32,849 nt of DNA from Lachnoclostridium sp. UBA5890 (GTDB lineage: Bacteria > Bacillota > Clostridia > Lachnospirales > Lachnospiraceae): NCBI GenBank assembly GCA_002431395.1, contig DJEU01000002.1:23428-56276 (forward strand), in the 5' to 3' direction. Of the stretch, positions 15,396 to 23,478 are shown in pieces. Positions within the stretch are counted from its first letter, which is position 1; each line of letters opens with the position of its first letter. The notes under the pieces were generated by a model, which worked only from the letters and a program-made list of their open reading frames with translations, did no database searches and was not told the DNA's origin. Made by a program: the position numbers and the translations under genes.

Positions 15396-17030
15396 TCAAT
15401 TCCTCCATCCATGAAAACTCATATATTCTATTGCTTTCTGAAAACGAATCCACTCCTTTTCTTCTTCAGAAACGTACATACACTCCTTTAAAATAGGATA
15501 AAACATTGTCTCCTCCAATTGTTTCTTCTTTTCGTGGTAATCCTTACTGCTCCACTTTGACACCTCTCTAAACTGTTGTTTTGCTTTTTGAAGACAAGCA
15601 AGCATATATTCATATTCCGCTTCTGACACTCGATACTCTTTTTCTTCTAAAAAAGACATATCGACCTGAAAATCCTGAATTTTATCAACAACTTCTTTTA
15701 AAGGAATTTGTAGTGTATCCGGAACAGCTGCTCCGCCCTCGGTTGCATTAATAACTTTACAGTTTTCAAGTGTTTTAATCGTTCTCTCATACCAGCACCA
15801 AAAACCATACCAATCCGGTCTTGACTGCACCATCCCACCATAATACCCTGGAAGTAATTGATCAGCCGCAATATCTTCACGCACACCTTCCGCATGACTG
15901 CTTCCATCTTCACCAAATGCCAAATCTTGTCCTACTAAAACAATTTGTTCTGCTCCCAGCATTGCAAAAGTTGAAAATGCTGCAATAGCACAACTGCCGT
16001 AATATTCATAATTTGCACTTGGAAAACCAACCTCTTTTTTAATATGCTGTAAAAAGGGTTTATCAAGAATCATTATTTTAGGACCTTGATTCCAATAAAA
16101 TGTCTTTTCTCCAATACAACTGCTACACATAATAGGAACCTTTCTATATTCCTCATCTACTGTTGCATAGGCATTTGTTTCATCAATATCAACAATAATA
16201 TCCGGCACAATTTTTTCTTCTTTTAAATATAAAACCGCTCGTGCTACCGCTACAATAAGAGCATGCCCTTTCGCACGTTTTAATTCTCCAATATTTTTTC
16301 TTAAAGAAGGCCCTGCTGCTACAACAATAACCGGCATATGAATATCCCAGTTTTCTTTTAAACGTTCCACAATTATAGCATTTCTATAATATTGAATACG
16401 TTCTAACGGTTTCTCAATATCTTGTCTAAAAAAACGCCGTGTAGTCAATAGATTCTGCTCTTTAAAATATAACCATTGAAATACCCTCTCATCAAACCAT
16501 TGACTTTCCTTACTATAAATTTCATTATATCCAGGCAGATACATCGTACAAAAGTGATCTCGCTCTGGTTGATAATCCACAAAAAACATATCCAATTGTT
16601 GGAATATATGTTCTTGTCCTTCTTTCCCAATAGACAAATATATATTTTCATATTCCAAGCTAGATGAAATATCCACTCTTTCAATAAACTGTAAAAAAAG
16701 TTCCGGGTCAGGCTCATATATAAATACCTTTTCCCCCTCCTTTAAATACTTGGCTATTTTTAAGAAAACTTCATAAATAGCCATTCCAAACAAACAAATG
16801 CTTGCATTTGCTAATTCATATTGACTTATCCATTGTTGTATTAAATTTTGATTCGAATAACAGCTTCCAATCCGTCTTTTATCAACAAATACAATATTTT
16901 CATTCGAAATATTTTTCTGCCATTTATACACATTTTGTTCTATATTATTCTCATATTTTTCCGCTAAATACGACAACAATACAGGATTATTTTTTCCTAA
17001 TGCTTTAAGATTTTTTTCAAAAAGGGTCAT
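15396..17030 (-). CDS. maf: Maf-type flagellin glycosyltransferase (second copy)
   Basis: Motility-associated factor of the DUF115/MptE-like family, 544 aa, soluble. The N-terminal region (residues about 45-200) is a Rossmann-like domain with SICLFGMAIYEVF and VFIYEPDPELFL. The catalytic core follows: PVIVVAAGPSLRKNI, DIIVDIDETNAYA, YGSCAIAAFSTFAMLGAEQ, VLVGQDLAFGEDGSSHAEG and INATEGGAAVP. A helical tail of about 100 residues ends the protein. Mafs are the enzymes that attach nonulosonic acids to flagellin, which fits the NeuB-C-A genes just downstream. GAGG lies 8 bases before the ATG, and the gene follows the first Maf by 16 bp. The natural acceptor would be the single flagellin encoded just upstream. 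Confidence 0.9.
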   Translation of the reverse strand: MTLFEKNLKALGKNNPVLLSYLAEKYENNIEQNVYKWQKNISNENIVFVDKRRIGSCYSNQNLIQQWISQYELANASICLFGMAIYEVFLKIAKYLKEGEKVFIYEPDPELFLQFIERVDISSSLEYENIYLSIGKEGQEHIFQQLDMFFVDYQPERDHFCTMYLPGYNEIYSKESQWFDERVFQWLYFKEQNLLTTRRFFRQDIEKPLERIQYYRNAIIVERLKENWDIHMPVIVVAAGPSLRKNIGELKRAKGHALIVAVARAVLYLKEEKIVPDIIVDIDETNAYATVDEEYRKVPIMCSSCIGEKTFYWNQGPKIMILDKPFLQHIKKEVGFPSANYEYYGSCAIAAFSTFAMLGAEQIVLVGQDLAFGEDGSSHAEGVREDIAADQLLPGYYGGMVQSRPDWYGFWCWYERTIKTLENCKVINATEGGAAVPDTLQIPLKEVVDKIQDFQVDMSFLEEKEYRVSEAEYEYMLACLQKAKQQFREVSKWSSKDYHEKKKQLEETMFYPILKECMYVSEEEKEWIRFQKAIEYMSFHGWRN

Positions 17031-17046
17031 GAAACATTCCTCGCTT

Positions 17047-18708
17047 TCACAAATCTTTTTTGCACTCTTCCAAATACTTTAATAGTTTATGGGCAAGTGC
17101 ATAAAAACCATCTTCTGTAACTTCTTCATCCGCCATCTGATATAATTGAAGAATTCCGTAAATAAGCATACTCTTAACATCTATTGTTTTACTTTTATTT
17201 TCAATAATATCACACACTTCTTTAGTAATTAATCGATAGATTTCCTGCACATTAACCGTTTTACCATAAAATGTTTTTTTAGTTTTGAGAAATATATTGT
17301 CAAGCGCGGAATGTTTCTTCCCCCATTCTCTCATTGCTCTTTCCAATGGCAGATAATCTGCACCATGAATTTTAACTCCATTTTTTGCTGTATTAATTAC
17401 GTGATCAAATTTGCAAACTGGTATCGCATTCTCATACCATTTTGCAAACCGATACCAATCCTGCCTTGATTGTACCTTGTTCCCATTATTCCCGTCTACA
17501 ATAAAACATTCTTCTGCTTCATACGCTTCACTCTGTTCATGTATATGGGATTTATGATCACTTCCATATGCCATATCTTGTCCAACCAAAATTACGGTCT
17601 TTACACCAAGTTCTTTACATATTGCAAAAAGTGAGGTGGCCCCATTACCTCCAAATCGGTACGTTGACTTTGGAATGTTATATTTATTATAAACTCTTTC
17701 TGCCAGTTCTTCTTCATAACCAAAAACAATTGGTGCTTGCTGTTTTTTTATGAGTTCATGATTTGTAGACAATTTAGCAAACATCGGGATATTTCGAACC
17801 CTGTCATCTGCAAAATAAGCCCAGTCTTTTTTCGGTTCAATACTAATAAACATGTCTGGTATTATATCATGTTGTAACAAAAAATTTAACGCGGAATCCA
17901 CTGCAAAAACATATACTAACTCTCTCCATTTTTTAACAATATGAATATTGTCTTTTAGGGAAGGCCCCGCTCCGACCAAAAGCACCGGCACATTTTTTTC
18001 CCAACTTTCAGCCAAATAAGGAACAACTGTATTTTCTTCCAAATAACGAATATTATATAATTGATTAAAAGGCGAATACTTTATAAATCTTCTTATTGTA
18101 TTTCTATTAGACATAATTACGCCAACACCATTCCGGTAAATTCTTGCAATTTCTTTTGCAGCATCCGGAAACACACGTCCATAATTCGGAGACACAAAAA
18201 AAGCTTTGTCATCATAATTATTTATCGTAAGCATCTCCTCCAACACACCGGAGCTCATATCTTCGTTTATTCCTTTTATAATAACACGAACTCCCGGTGT
18301 AGAAAAGAAAAGAGATAAATCACATATTCGTAATGCTTGCAAAAAAACATCCAACGACGGCTCATATATAAACAATTTACTTTGCGAAGTTTTATTTTCA
18401 ATAATACTTCTTGCATAAGAACCATTTCCCAATCCTACTAAAAATAAATTTTGTCCTTTCTTTTCTTTTTCATTCAAACCTTTATACCACACTTGAGCCG
18501 CATACTCTGGATCATACAAACTATTCATTCTAATTCTACTATTTGTAGCTAAATTTGTAATAGCAAGACTCGGATAATTTATGGTCCTCTCAAATTCAAT
18601 TTCTATATTTTCTAACCTATCTTTGTTATATGTTTGATCAGAAAGTCGTTCATATAACTCTGGAAAACCATTTTTTATACTGTTTAAATTATTATTATAC
18701 ATATTCAT
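17047..18708 (-). CDS. maf: Maf-type flagellin glycosyltransferase (first copy)
   Basis: Motility-associated factor of the DUF115/MptE-like family, about 553 aa. The N-terminal domain has NLFLVGLGNGSYARSI and LFIYEPSLDVFLQAL. The core has PVLLVGAGPSLKDNI, MFISIEPKKDWAY, FGGNGATSLFAICKELG, VILVGQDMAYGSDHKSH and INTAKNGVKIHG, then a helical C-terminal domain. It is the first gene after flagellin, only 14-20 bp beyond the flagellin terminator, with no visible promoter between, so it depends on read-through. The start is uncertain: in-frame ATGs lie at 18714, 18708 and 18702. The GAGG element is 9 bases before 18708 and only 3 before 18714, so 18708 is preferred. The weak ribosome site fits low enzyme levels compared with flagellin. 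Confidence 0.88.
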   Translation of the reverse strand: MNMYNNNLNSIKNGFPELYERLSDQTYNKDRLENIEIEFERTINYPSLAITNLATNSRIRMNSLYDPEYAAQVWYKGLNEKEKKGQNLFLVGLGNGSYARSIIENKTSQSKLFIYEPSLDVFLQALRICDLSLFFSTPGVRVIIKGINEDMSSGVLEEMLTINNYDDKAFFVSPNYGRVFPDAAKEIARIYRNGVGVIMSNRNTIRRFIKYSPFNQLYNIRYLEENTVVPYLAESWEKNVPVLLVGAGPSLKDNIHIVKKWRELVYVFAVDSALNFLLQHDIIPDMFISIEPKKDWAYFADDRVRNIPMFAKLSTNHELIKKQQAPIVFGYEEELAERVYNKYNIPKSTYRFGGNGATSLFAICKELGVKTVILVGQDMAYGSDHKSHIHEQSEAYEAEECFIVDGNNGNKVQSRQDWYRFAKWYENAIPVCKFDHVINTAKNGVKIHGADYLPLERAMREWGKKHSALDNIFLKTKKTFYGKTVNVQEIYRLITKEVCDIIENKSKTIDVKSMLIYGILQLYQMADEEVTEDGFYALAHKLLKYLEECKKDL

Positions 18709-18728
18709 ACACATCGGCCTCGCTCATT

Positions 18729-18757
18729 AAAAAAAGGGCCAGCCATACGGCTGGCCC
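18729..18757 (-). terminator. Strong intrinsic terminator of the flagellin gene
   Basis: A perfect 9-bp GC-rich stem (18736-18744 with 18749-18757, GGGCCAGCC/GGCTGGCCC, loop GTAT) is followed directly by seven T residues on the minus strand. It lies about 42 bases after the flagellin stop and 14 bases before the first possible Maf start, so it separates high flagellin expression from the glycosylation operon. Confidence 0.93.
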
Positions 18758-18799
18758 AAAACAAAACATACATATGATGTTCTTTTTTGATTTTGCATA

Positions 18800-19603
18800 T
18801 TACTGAAGCAAACTAAGTACTCCCTGATTCTGCTGATTTGCCTGAGCAAGCATAGATGTTGCAGCCTGCTGCAAGATGCTCTCTTTAGAGAATCTTGTCA
18901 TCTCATCTGCCATATCTACGTCACGGATACGAGACTCTGCATTCTGAATATTTTCAGCTGCGTTGTCATCATTCTTAACTGTGTACTCCAAACGGTTCTG
19001 GATAGCACCAAGTTTAGAACGAGTCTTAGAAAGATTCGTAATGTTTGTATCAATCGACTTAATTGCAGCTGTTGCTTTTGAATAAGTAGCTACAGATCCT
19101 TTGATATCTGTCATTTCAGTTTTGGCAATTGAAACTACGATGCTCTGAGCATTGTTAGCACCAACCTGGAAATGTTTTCCTTTGAAAGTACCATTGCAAA
19201 GTTTCTGAGTATTGAACTCTGTCTGAGAAGTAATACGATCAAATTCCTGCTTCAACTGATCCAACTCTTCGCTGATAGCTGTACGGTCAGCAGTAACGTT
19301 TGTATCGTTGGCTGCCTGTACTGCCAATTCACGAGCACGCTGCAAAATTGCATGCTGCTGATCCATAGCACCTTCAGCTGTCTGAATCAAAGAAATACCA
19401 TCCTGAGCATTGTCAGATGCACGATTCAAACCACGAACCTGTCCTCTCATCTTTTCAGAAATACTAAGTCCAGCTGCGTCATCTGCTGCACGGTTAATTC
19501 TATAACCACTGGAAAGTTTTTCTGTAGATTTTGCAAGATTGTTTCCTACGATTCCTAATTGTCTGTTTGCATTCATTGATGCGATGTTGTGTTGTACTAT
19601 CAT
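18800..19603 (-). CDS. hag: Flagellin (filament subunit)
   Basis: Secreted filament protein, 267 aa. It consists of D0/D1 only: N-terminal helices at residues 1-140 (IVQHNIASMNANRQLG, then KSTEKLSSGYRINRAADDAAG) and C-terminal helices from about 195 (RLEYTVKN, then RDVDMADEMTRFSKE, ending NQQNQGVLSLLQ). The spacer between them is only about 50 residues and rich in Ser/Thr, the likely glycan acceptors. Export is by the flagellar type III route, so no signal peptide is expected. The TLR5-contact motif is present as QRARELAVQ (residues 88-96), with Glu113 matching the usual acidic contact. One cysteine (Cys136) is unusual for flagellin. A sigma-28 promoter and a CsrA-type leader lie upstream; a strong terminator follows. 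Three Maf genes follow. Confidence 0.97.
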   Translation of the reverse strand: MIVQHNIASMNANRQLGIVGNNLAKSTEKLSSGYRINRAADDAAGLSISEKMRGQVRGLNRASDNAQDGISLIQTAEGAMDQQHAILQRARELAVQAANDTNVTADRTAISEELDQLKQEFDRITSQTEFNTQKLCNGTFKGKHFQVGANNAQSIVVSIAKTEMTDIKGSVATYSKATAAIKSIDTNITNLSKTRSKLGAIQNRLEYTVKNDDNAAENIQNAESRIRDVDMADEMTRFSKESILQQAATSMLAQANQQNQGVLSLLQ

Positions 19604-19610
19604 AAGTCAT

Positions 19611-19644
19611 TCCTCCTTGAAATTCAATCGGCATCCATGCCGAT
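19611..19644 (-). promoter_or_regulatory. Candidate CsrA-binding leader of flagellin mRNA
   Basis: In the minus-strand RNA a perfect 7-bp stem (AUCGGCA/UGCCGAU, 19627-19644) displays a UGGA loop, the classic CsrA target of GGA in a hairpin loop. Eight bases downstream the ribosome site AAGGAGGA (19611-19618) supplies a second GGA, 7 bases before the ATG. CsrA bridging both sites would block ribosome entry, as known for the hag leader of Bacillus subtilis. Both csrA and its antagonist fliW are in this window. Confidence 0.75.
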
Positions 19645-19666
19645 GTTGTTTTGTTTTGTACTATAT

Positions 19667-19693
19667 ATATCGGACATCTTTCGATATCCTTTA
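19667..19693 (-). promoter_or_regulatory. Sigma-28 promoter of flagellin
   Basis: The minus strand reads TAAA-N15-TCCGATAT, seven of eight -10 positions and a perfect -35 against the B. subtilis sigma-D consensus. Three A-tracts (19698-19703, 19707-19713, 19716-19722), spaced about 9-9.5 bases apart, lie immediately upstream and may act as an UP element or bend DNA. Confidence 0.88.
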
Positions 19694-19720
19694 TACCTTT
19701 TTTGAATTTTTTTGATTTTT

Positions 19721-20209
19721 TTATTTAGTCTCATTAAAGAAATAGGAACTGCCCGGTTTATGGGCATTTGCCATGTTTTGATAATAACTTGCCGCTGTCC
19801 GGTTATTCGTATGAAATTTTTTCACCGACTGTTTTTGATTGGCAAGGTAAATTTTAAAGTGTCCACTATTTTGATGTTCCAATGCCTGTATCTGGATGCC
19901 CAGTTCGGATACTTCGTTAATCAATTTCTGCATTTTCTGTATTTGAATTTTATAAGTCATGCGATTTGCAGTAATTTCTTTTTCCACATGTCGAAATAAG
20001 GTATCAAAACCTTCATCCATCTGATTCAGTTTTTCAATTTCTTCTCCCTTTCGATCTATGATATTCTGGAAGATCTCCACATCCATTTCTTCATCTTTTA
20101 AAAGTGTTTCCTGTTCTCTTGTTTGATGAAGAAGTTTCTGTAATATTGCTTTTTTTCGTTCCAGTGTATCAACCATCATGTTGACATATACTTCTTCTCT
20201 TGCCATCAT
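19721..20209 (-). CDS. FlgN/FliT-type flagellar export chaperone (putative)
   Basis: Soluble, charged, almost wholly helical protein, 162 aa, with long coiled-coil stretches (residues about 10-105). It has no catalytic motif. The C-terminal 45 residues, ending SSYFFNETK, are Asn/Tyr/Ser-rich like the tail of FlgN (which ends GMFDAKQ in this same window). It follows fliD and fliS by 12 bp, the position FliT occupies in the fliD-fliS-fliT order of Bacillus, so it probably escorts a late export substrate such as FliD or a hook-associated protein. The sequence similarity to FliT itself is too weak to name it. AAGGA lies 6 bases before the ATG. The next element downstream is the flagellin promoter. 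Confidence 0.7.
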   Translation of the reverse strand: MMAREEVYVNMMVDTLERKKAILQKLLHQTREQETLLKDEEMDVEIFQNIIDRKGEEIEKLNQMDEGFDTLFRHVEKEITANRMTYKIQIQKMQKLINEVSELGIQIQALEHQNSGHFKIYLANQKQSVKKFHTNNRTAASYYQNMANAHKPGSSYFFNETK

Positions 20210-20221
20210 TTCACATCCTTA

Positions 20222-20599
20222 CTATCGCCCCACTTTATTTAGGCGCATCACTTCTTTCCAGGTATCACGCATCTCTCGAATTCGTTTCACTGCCTCCTGA
20301 AGCTGATTTTCATCTTTATGTATATTTGCATCAACAAGGCAACGGTAAATGTAATCATATACTCGGTCAAAATCTTCCCATACCGGATATTTATGATCCA
20401 AAGACACACGAAATTCGGTAATGATTGCTTGTGCTTTCTTTAAATTTGTATTAATCTTCTCATAATCTTTATTTTCAAATCCAATCAACGCGATGTTACA
20501 AAATTTGATTGCTCCATCATAAAGCATCAAGGTCAACTCCGGTTTTGATGCTGTCATAATCGCATTTCTTTGATAAGTATTTATTGCGTTAGAATCCAT
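20222..20599 (-). CDS. fliS: FliS flagellin-specific export chaperone
   Basis: Cytoplasmic chaperone that binds the C-terminal helices of flagellin and keeps it from polymerising before export. It is 125 aa, the normal size, a four-helix bundle with the family opening NTYQRNAIMTASKPELTLML followed by YDGAIKFCN and the later phrase YDYIYRCLVDANI. GGGAGG lies 5 bases before the ATG. It follows fliD by 89 bp, a gap holding a hairpin (20628-20658). In B. subtilis FliS also assists FliW-CsrA control by partnering flagellin, which fits this locus. Confidence 0.96.
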   Translation of the reverse strand: MDSNAINTYQRNAIMTASKPELTLMLYDGAIKFCNIALIGFENKDYEKINTNLKKAQAIITEFRVSLDHKYPVWEDFDRVYDYIYRCLVDANIHKDENQLQEAVKRIREMRDTWKEVMRLNKVGR

Positions 20600-20627
20600 A
20601 GGTTCCTCCCATTCTGAATATCAGATA

Positions 20628-20658
20628 CAAGAGTATAAAGGTAACCTCCATACTCTTG
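20628..20658 (-). other. Hairpin between fliD and fliS
   Basis: A perfect 9-bp inverted repeat (CAAGAGTAT at 20628-20636, ATACTCTTG at 20650-20658) encloses a loop that itself contains GGAGGTTACC on the minus strand. No T-run follows it in the direction of transcription, so it is more likely an mRNA stabilising, processing or protein-binding element than a terminator. Confidence 0.5.
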
Positions 20659-20688
20659 CATCTTTCTTTCTTATTCTTCTGTTATTTA

Positions 20689-22956
20689 TCAACTGCCGAG
20701 AAGTCCCGATAAAGAACTGGACTGAGACTGCAGTTTTGCAAGGGCTGTTTCCATTGCAGTAAACTTGCTATAATAAGATTCCTCTAAATCTGCCAGTTTT
20801 GTCTCCCATTCTTTAATCTGCTTCTCATAGTCTTTGATATCATCTTTCATCTTGATATCGCTGTAAAATGTCTGCGCACTGCTAACTTTACTTCCCGCCA
20901 TTTTATCACTCATGGTTTTACGAAGATTTCCAAAGATTCCTGAAAGCACATTGACAACAGTATCCGGATCTTCATCCAGAGCTTTCTTCAATTTATCAGT
21001 CTCTGCTGCATAAACGGAATCTTCACTATCACCATAAATATGATACTGACCGCCCTCCGTATAATCCTTCGAGGTAGAAATTCCAAAACTTGCCAAGGAA
21101 TATTTTTTTCCATTGTAAGTAACCTGAGTCATCATTGCACTCTTCATTGCATTACGGATAGTTCCCAGACTACTGTCATTACGAAGAAGAGATGCCTTAA
21201 TTTTATCTTCCCAAAGTTTTACATCATCATCCGACATATCTTTTTTCTGTTCACTGGTAAGCGGCTCATAGCCTTTTGCGGAATCCGCTGTATACAATTC
21301 ATTCATTTCCTTGATAAGTGAATTATACTCCGTAAGGAAATTCTTGATGGATTTGTATACGGCATCCGTATCACTGGATACAGAGAAAGTAATCGGTTCA
21401 TCTGTTTTCGTAAGACCAGTCAATTCAATATTTAATCCGTTTGCGGATACAGTCGAAGAGGAAGATGTCATTTCCGCTCCATTCAAAAGGATTTTACTAT
21501 CGGAAGCTTTTATCAATGCCATTCCCTCCGGCAAAGTACCGTCTGCATTGCCGTTTACAGTTACTTTTCCATCACTGTCGACATTGATATCTGCCAAACC
21601 AATACAAGCAAGTGCCGAACCATTCAACTCATACGTACGATCCGTAACGGAAGCATAATCACTTACCACGCCCGAAATATCACTCTTGATACTGTCCTTG
21701 CTAAAGGTAGACGTTCCTTCAATTGCAGATATCTCGAGAGGGTCTGTATCATTGCCGGTACCATAGTATTTAACCAAAGCCCTGCTGTCCAGTGTATTGC
21801 TAATGTCATACACTGTTTTTCCAGCAAAAGCAGCCTCTTTAACAGCAAGTTTTGTTTCCTCATCTGAACTGATCTGCGTATTTACAAAACTTGTCGTATC
21901 ACTATCCGCCTGTTTTGCCACTGCTGTATCAAATTCATTTTTTGCTTTCCAGGAAACATACTCTTCTTTTGTCATATCCTGAATACCCAGTGCCGCTTTG
22001 TCCGAGTCAGCATAGGCATCAAATTCTGCCTCATATTTTGCTTTCAATTCTGCATTTACAGAACCATCTTCTTCATAATATGTAGACTTCAGACTTTCTT
22101 GGGCCTTTGCCTCATACGTTGCATAATTTTCACTATACAACTTTGCTTTGATGTAAGTAGAAGCTCCGGCCTGTGCTTTTTCTGTACGATCAGCCAGCTC
22201 GGCTCCTGCGATTGCATCAAAAGCTTCTTTATAAGCATCCGTATCTACTCCTGATGTTTCAAGTTTGGCCATTGCCTCATCAACAATTGTTTTATTTGTG
22301 GAACTCATGCCAGCATAACCTACGGCATCTTTTAATTTTTTTCTGGCATTTACTTCCGTATCACTTACACCTGACGTCGTAATAGAAAAGGCATTGGCAA
22401 GTCCACTATCCTTACTGCTGATGAAAATTCGTTTCTGATTGGTATCAAAGTTTGCATTCAGGCCCGCTTTCTGCAATTGACTAGCAAAATCATCAATGGT
22501 TGTATCTTCTGTTATTGTAAACTTTGCTTCCTGATTTCCAACTTTTACTTTTATTTCTTTATTTAAAAGGCTGGAGTCGAGATCCACCATCTTAGTACTT
22601 CCGTTATTCGCATTAATTTTGCTTCCGGTCAGATACTGAGATGTCGCAATATTTTGAATCTCCATTGTGTAACTACCATTTGCAGCTTTCGTTGTCGCTG
22701 TAACCTTAGCCTTAGTTTCATCAGAGCACGTTGCCTTTTTTGTCATATAAGATGACTGCAATTGCATCTTAGAAACTTGTTCTGTATAAAGTTTATATAA
22801 TTTGGTATTTAATTCCTGCCATTTGGTCTGTTTCCACTCTAACTTCGTCTTTTCCTGCACTAACTTGGTCTTTTTCAAACTCTGTGCTGACATCAGGGCA
22901 CCTACGATTGCTTCGGTGTCAAGTCCTGAGGACAGACCACTCATTCGAATTGCCAT
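20689..22956 (-). CDS. fliD: FliD filament cap protein with large insertion
   Basis: Flagellar cap that sits at the filament tip and folds incoming flagellin, 755 aa against the more usual 450-600. The N-terminal D0 (RMSGLSSGLDTEAIVGALM) and C-terminal coiled coil (DYEKQIKEWETKLADLEESYYSKFTAME and a terminal LSGLLGS) are typical. The extra length is mostly one block at residues about 199-440, rich in Ala, Glu, Lys, Asp and Tyr and probably helical. The two cysteines (77, 451) are uncommon in flagellar exports. AAGGAGGAG lies 5 bases before the ATG. The gene sits in flaG-fliD-fliS, all expected under the sigma-28 promoter at 23449-23475. Confidence 0.95.
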   Translation of the reverse strand: MAIRMSGLSSGLDTEAIVGALMSAQSLKKTKLVQEKTKLEWKQTKWQELNTKLYKLYTEQVSKMQLQSSYMTKKATCSDETKAKVTATTKAANGSYTMEIQNIATSQYLTGSKINANNGSTKMVDLDSSLLNKEIKVKVGNQEAKFTITEDTTIDDFASQLQKAGLNANFDTNQKRIFISSKDSGLANAFSITTSGVSDTEVNARKKLKDAVGYAGMSSTNKTIVDEAMAKLETSGVDTDAYKEAFDAIAGAELADRTEKAQAGASTYIKAKLYSENYATYEAKAQESLKSTYYEEDGSVNAELKAKYEAEFDAYADSDKAALGIQDMTKEEYVSWKAKNEFDTAVAKQADSDTTSFVNTQISSDEETKLAVKEAAFAGKTVYDISNTLDSRALVKYYGTGNDTDPLEISAIEGTSTFSKDSIKSDISGVVSDYASVTDRTYELNGSALACIGLADINVDSDGKVTVNGNADGTLPEGMALIKASDSKILLNGAEMTSSSSTVSANGLNIELTGLTKTDEPITFSVSSDTDAVYKSIKNFLTEYNSLIKEMNELYTADSAKGYEPLTSEQKKDMSDDDVKLWEDKIKASLLRNDSSLGTIRNAMKSAMMTQVTYNGKKYSLASFGISTSKDYTEGGQYHIYGDSEDSVYAAETDKLKKALDEDPDTVVNVLSGIFGNLRKTMSDKMAGSKVSSAQTFYSDIKMKDDIKDYEKQIKEWETKLADLEESYYSKFTAMETALAKLQSQSSSLSGLLGS

Positions 22957-22968
22957 ATCGTCTCCTCC

Positions 22969-23394
22969 TTATCTCTTCTCGTCTACAAGGATTCCTGCCA
23001 TTTCCCACATCTTCTGTAACATGTCCAGAGATTTTTCCGGTGGAATCTCACGGATCACTTCATCCGTATCGGCATTCAATACTTTAATAGACACACGGTT
23101 TGTCTCTTTATGATAAGAATATTCGCATCTCGTATGCTCCATCTTAAGATTTGCTTTCGATACCGCATCGTTAATCGATGCTTCGCTTGCCGCATGTTCT
23201 TTTCTCTGCTGGTTATTGCCTCCCTGCTGACCAGCATTTCCCTTTTCATTTGCTGCCTGAACCTGAGGTACCTCCAGTGCCGGATTCGGCGAATCGACAT
23301 TCACTGCTTCCCCCGTTGTTGTCTTTGGTGTCGTACGCACAACCTCTGTGGTACCATAATTTGCATTTACATTTGATATTGCTTCAATTTCCAT
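22969..23394 (-). CDS. flaG: FlaG flagellar filament-length protein
   Basis: FlaG-family protein, 141 aa. The first 75 residues are low complexity (Asn/Gln/Thr/Pro), probably disordered. The FlaG domain is at residues about 80-141: EYSYHKETNRVSIKVLNADT, then DEVIREIPPEKSLDML. In other bacteria loss of FlaG alters filament length. It lies 12 bp upstream of fliD. The ATG at 23394 has GGAGG 9 bases upstream; an in-frame ATG at 23433 has no site and would add an uncharacteristic stretch. The promoter at 23449-23475 gives a leader of roughly 48 bases. Confidence 0.92.
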   Translation of the reverse strand: MEIEAISNVNANYGTTEVVRTTPKTTTGEAVNVDSPNPALEVPQVQAANEKGNAGQQGGNNQQRKEHAASEASINDAVSKANLKMEHTRCEYSYHKETNRVSIKVLNADTDEVIREIPPEKSLDMLQKMWEMAGILVDEKR

Positions 23395-23448
23395 TTTCAA
23401 ACACCTCCATGTGTATCTTAATGCAAAATTCATCGTTTCTTAAAGAAC

Positions 23449-23475
23449 ATATCGGCAAAATCATTAGAAAAGTTA
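23449..23475 (-). promoter_or_regulatory. Sigma-28 promoter of flaG-fliD-fliS
   Basis: The minus strand reads TAAC-N15-GCCGATAT: a perfect sigma-28 -10 and three of four -35 positions. It lies in the only sizeable gap between csrA (stop at 23479) and flaG (start at 23394), in the correct direction. It would let cap and chaperone genes be made late, separately from the flgM-csrA transcript. Confidence 0.8.
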
Positions 23476-23478
23476 ACC

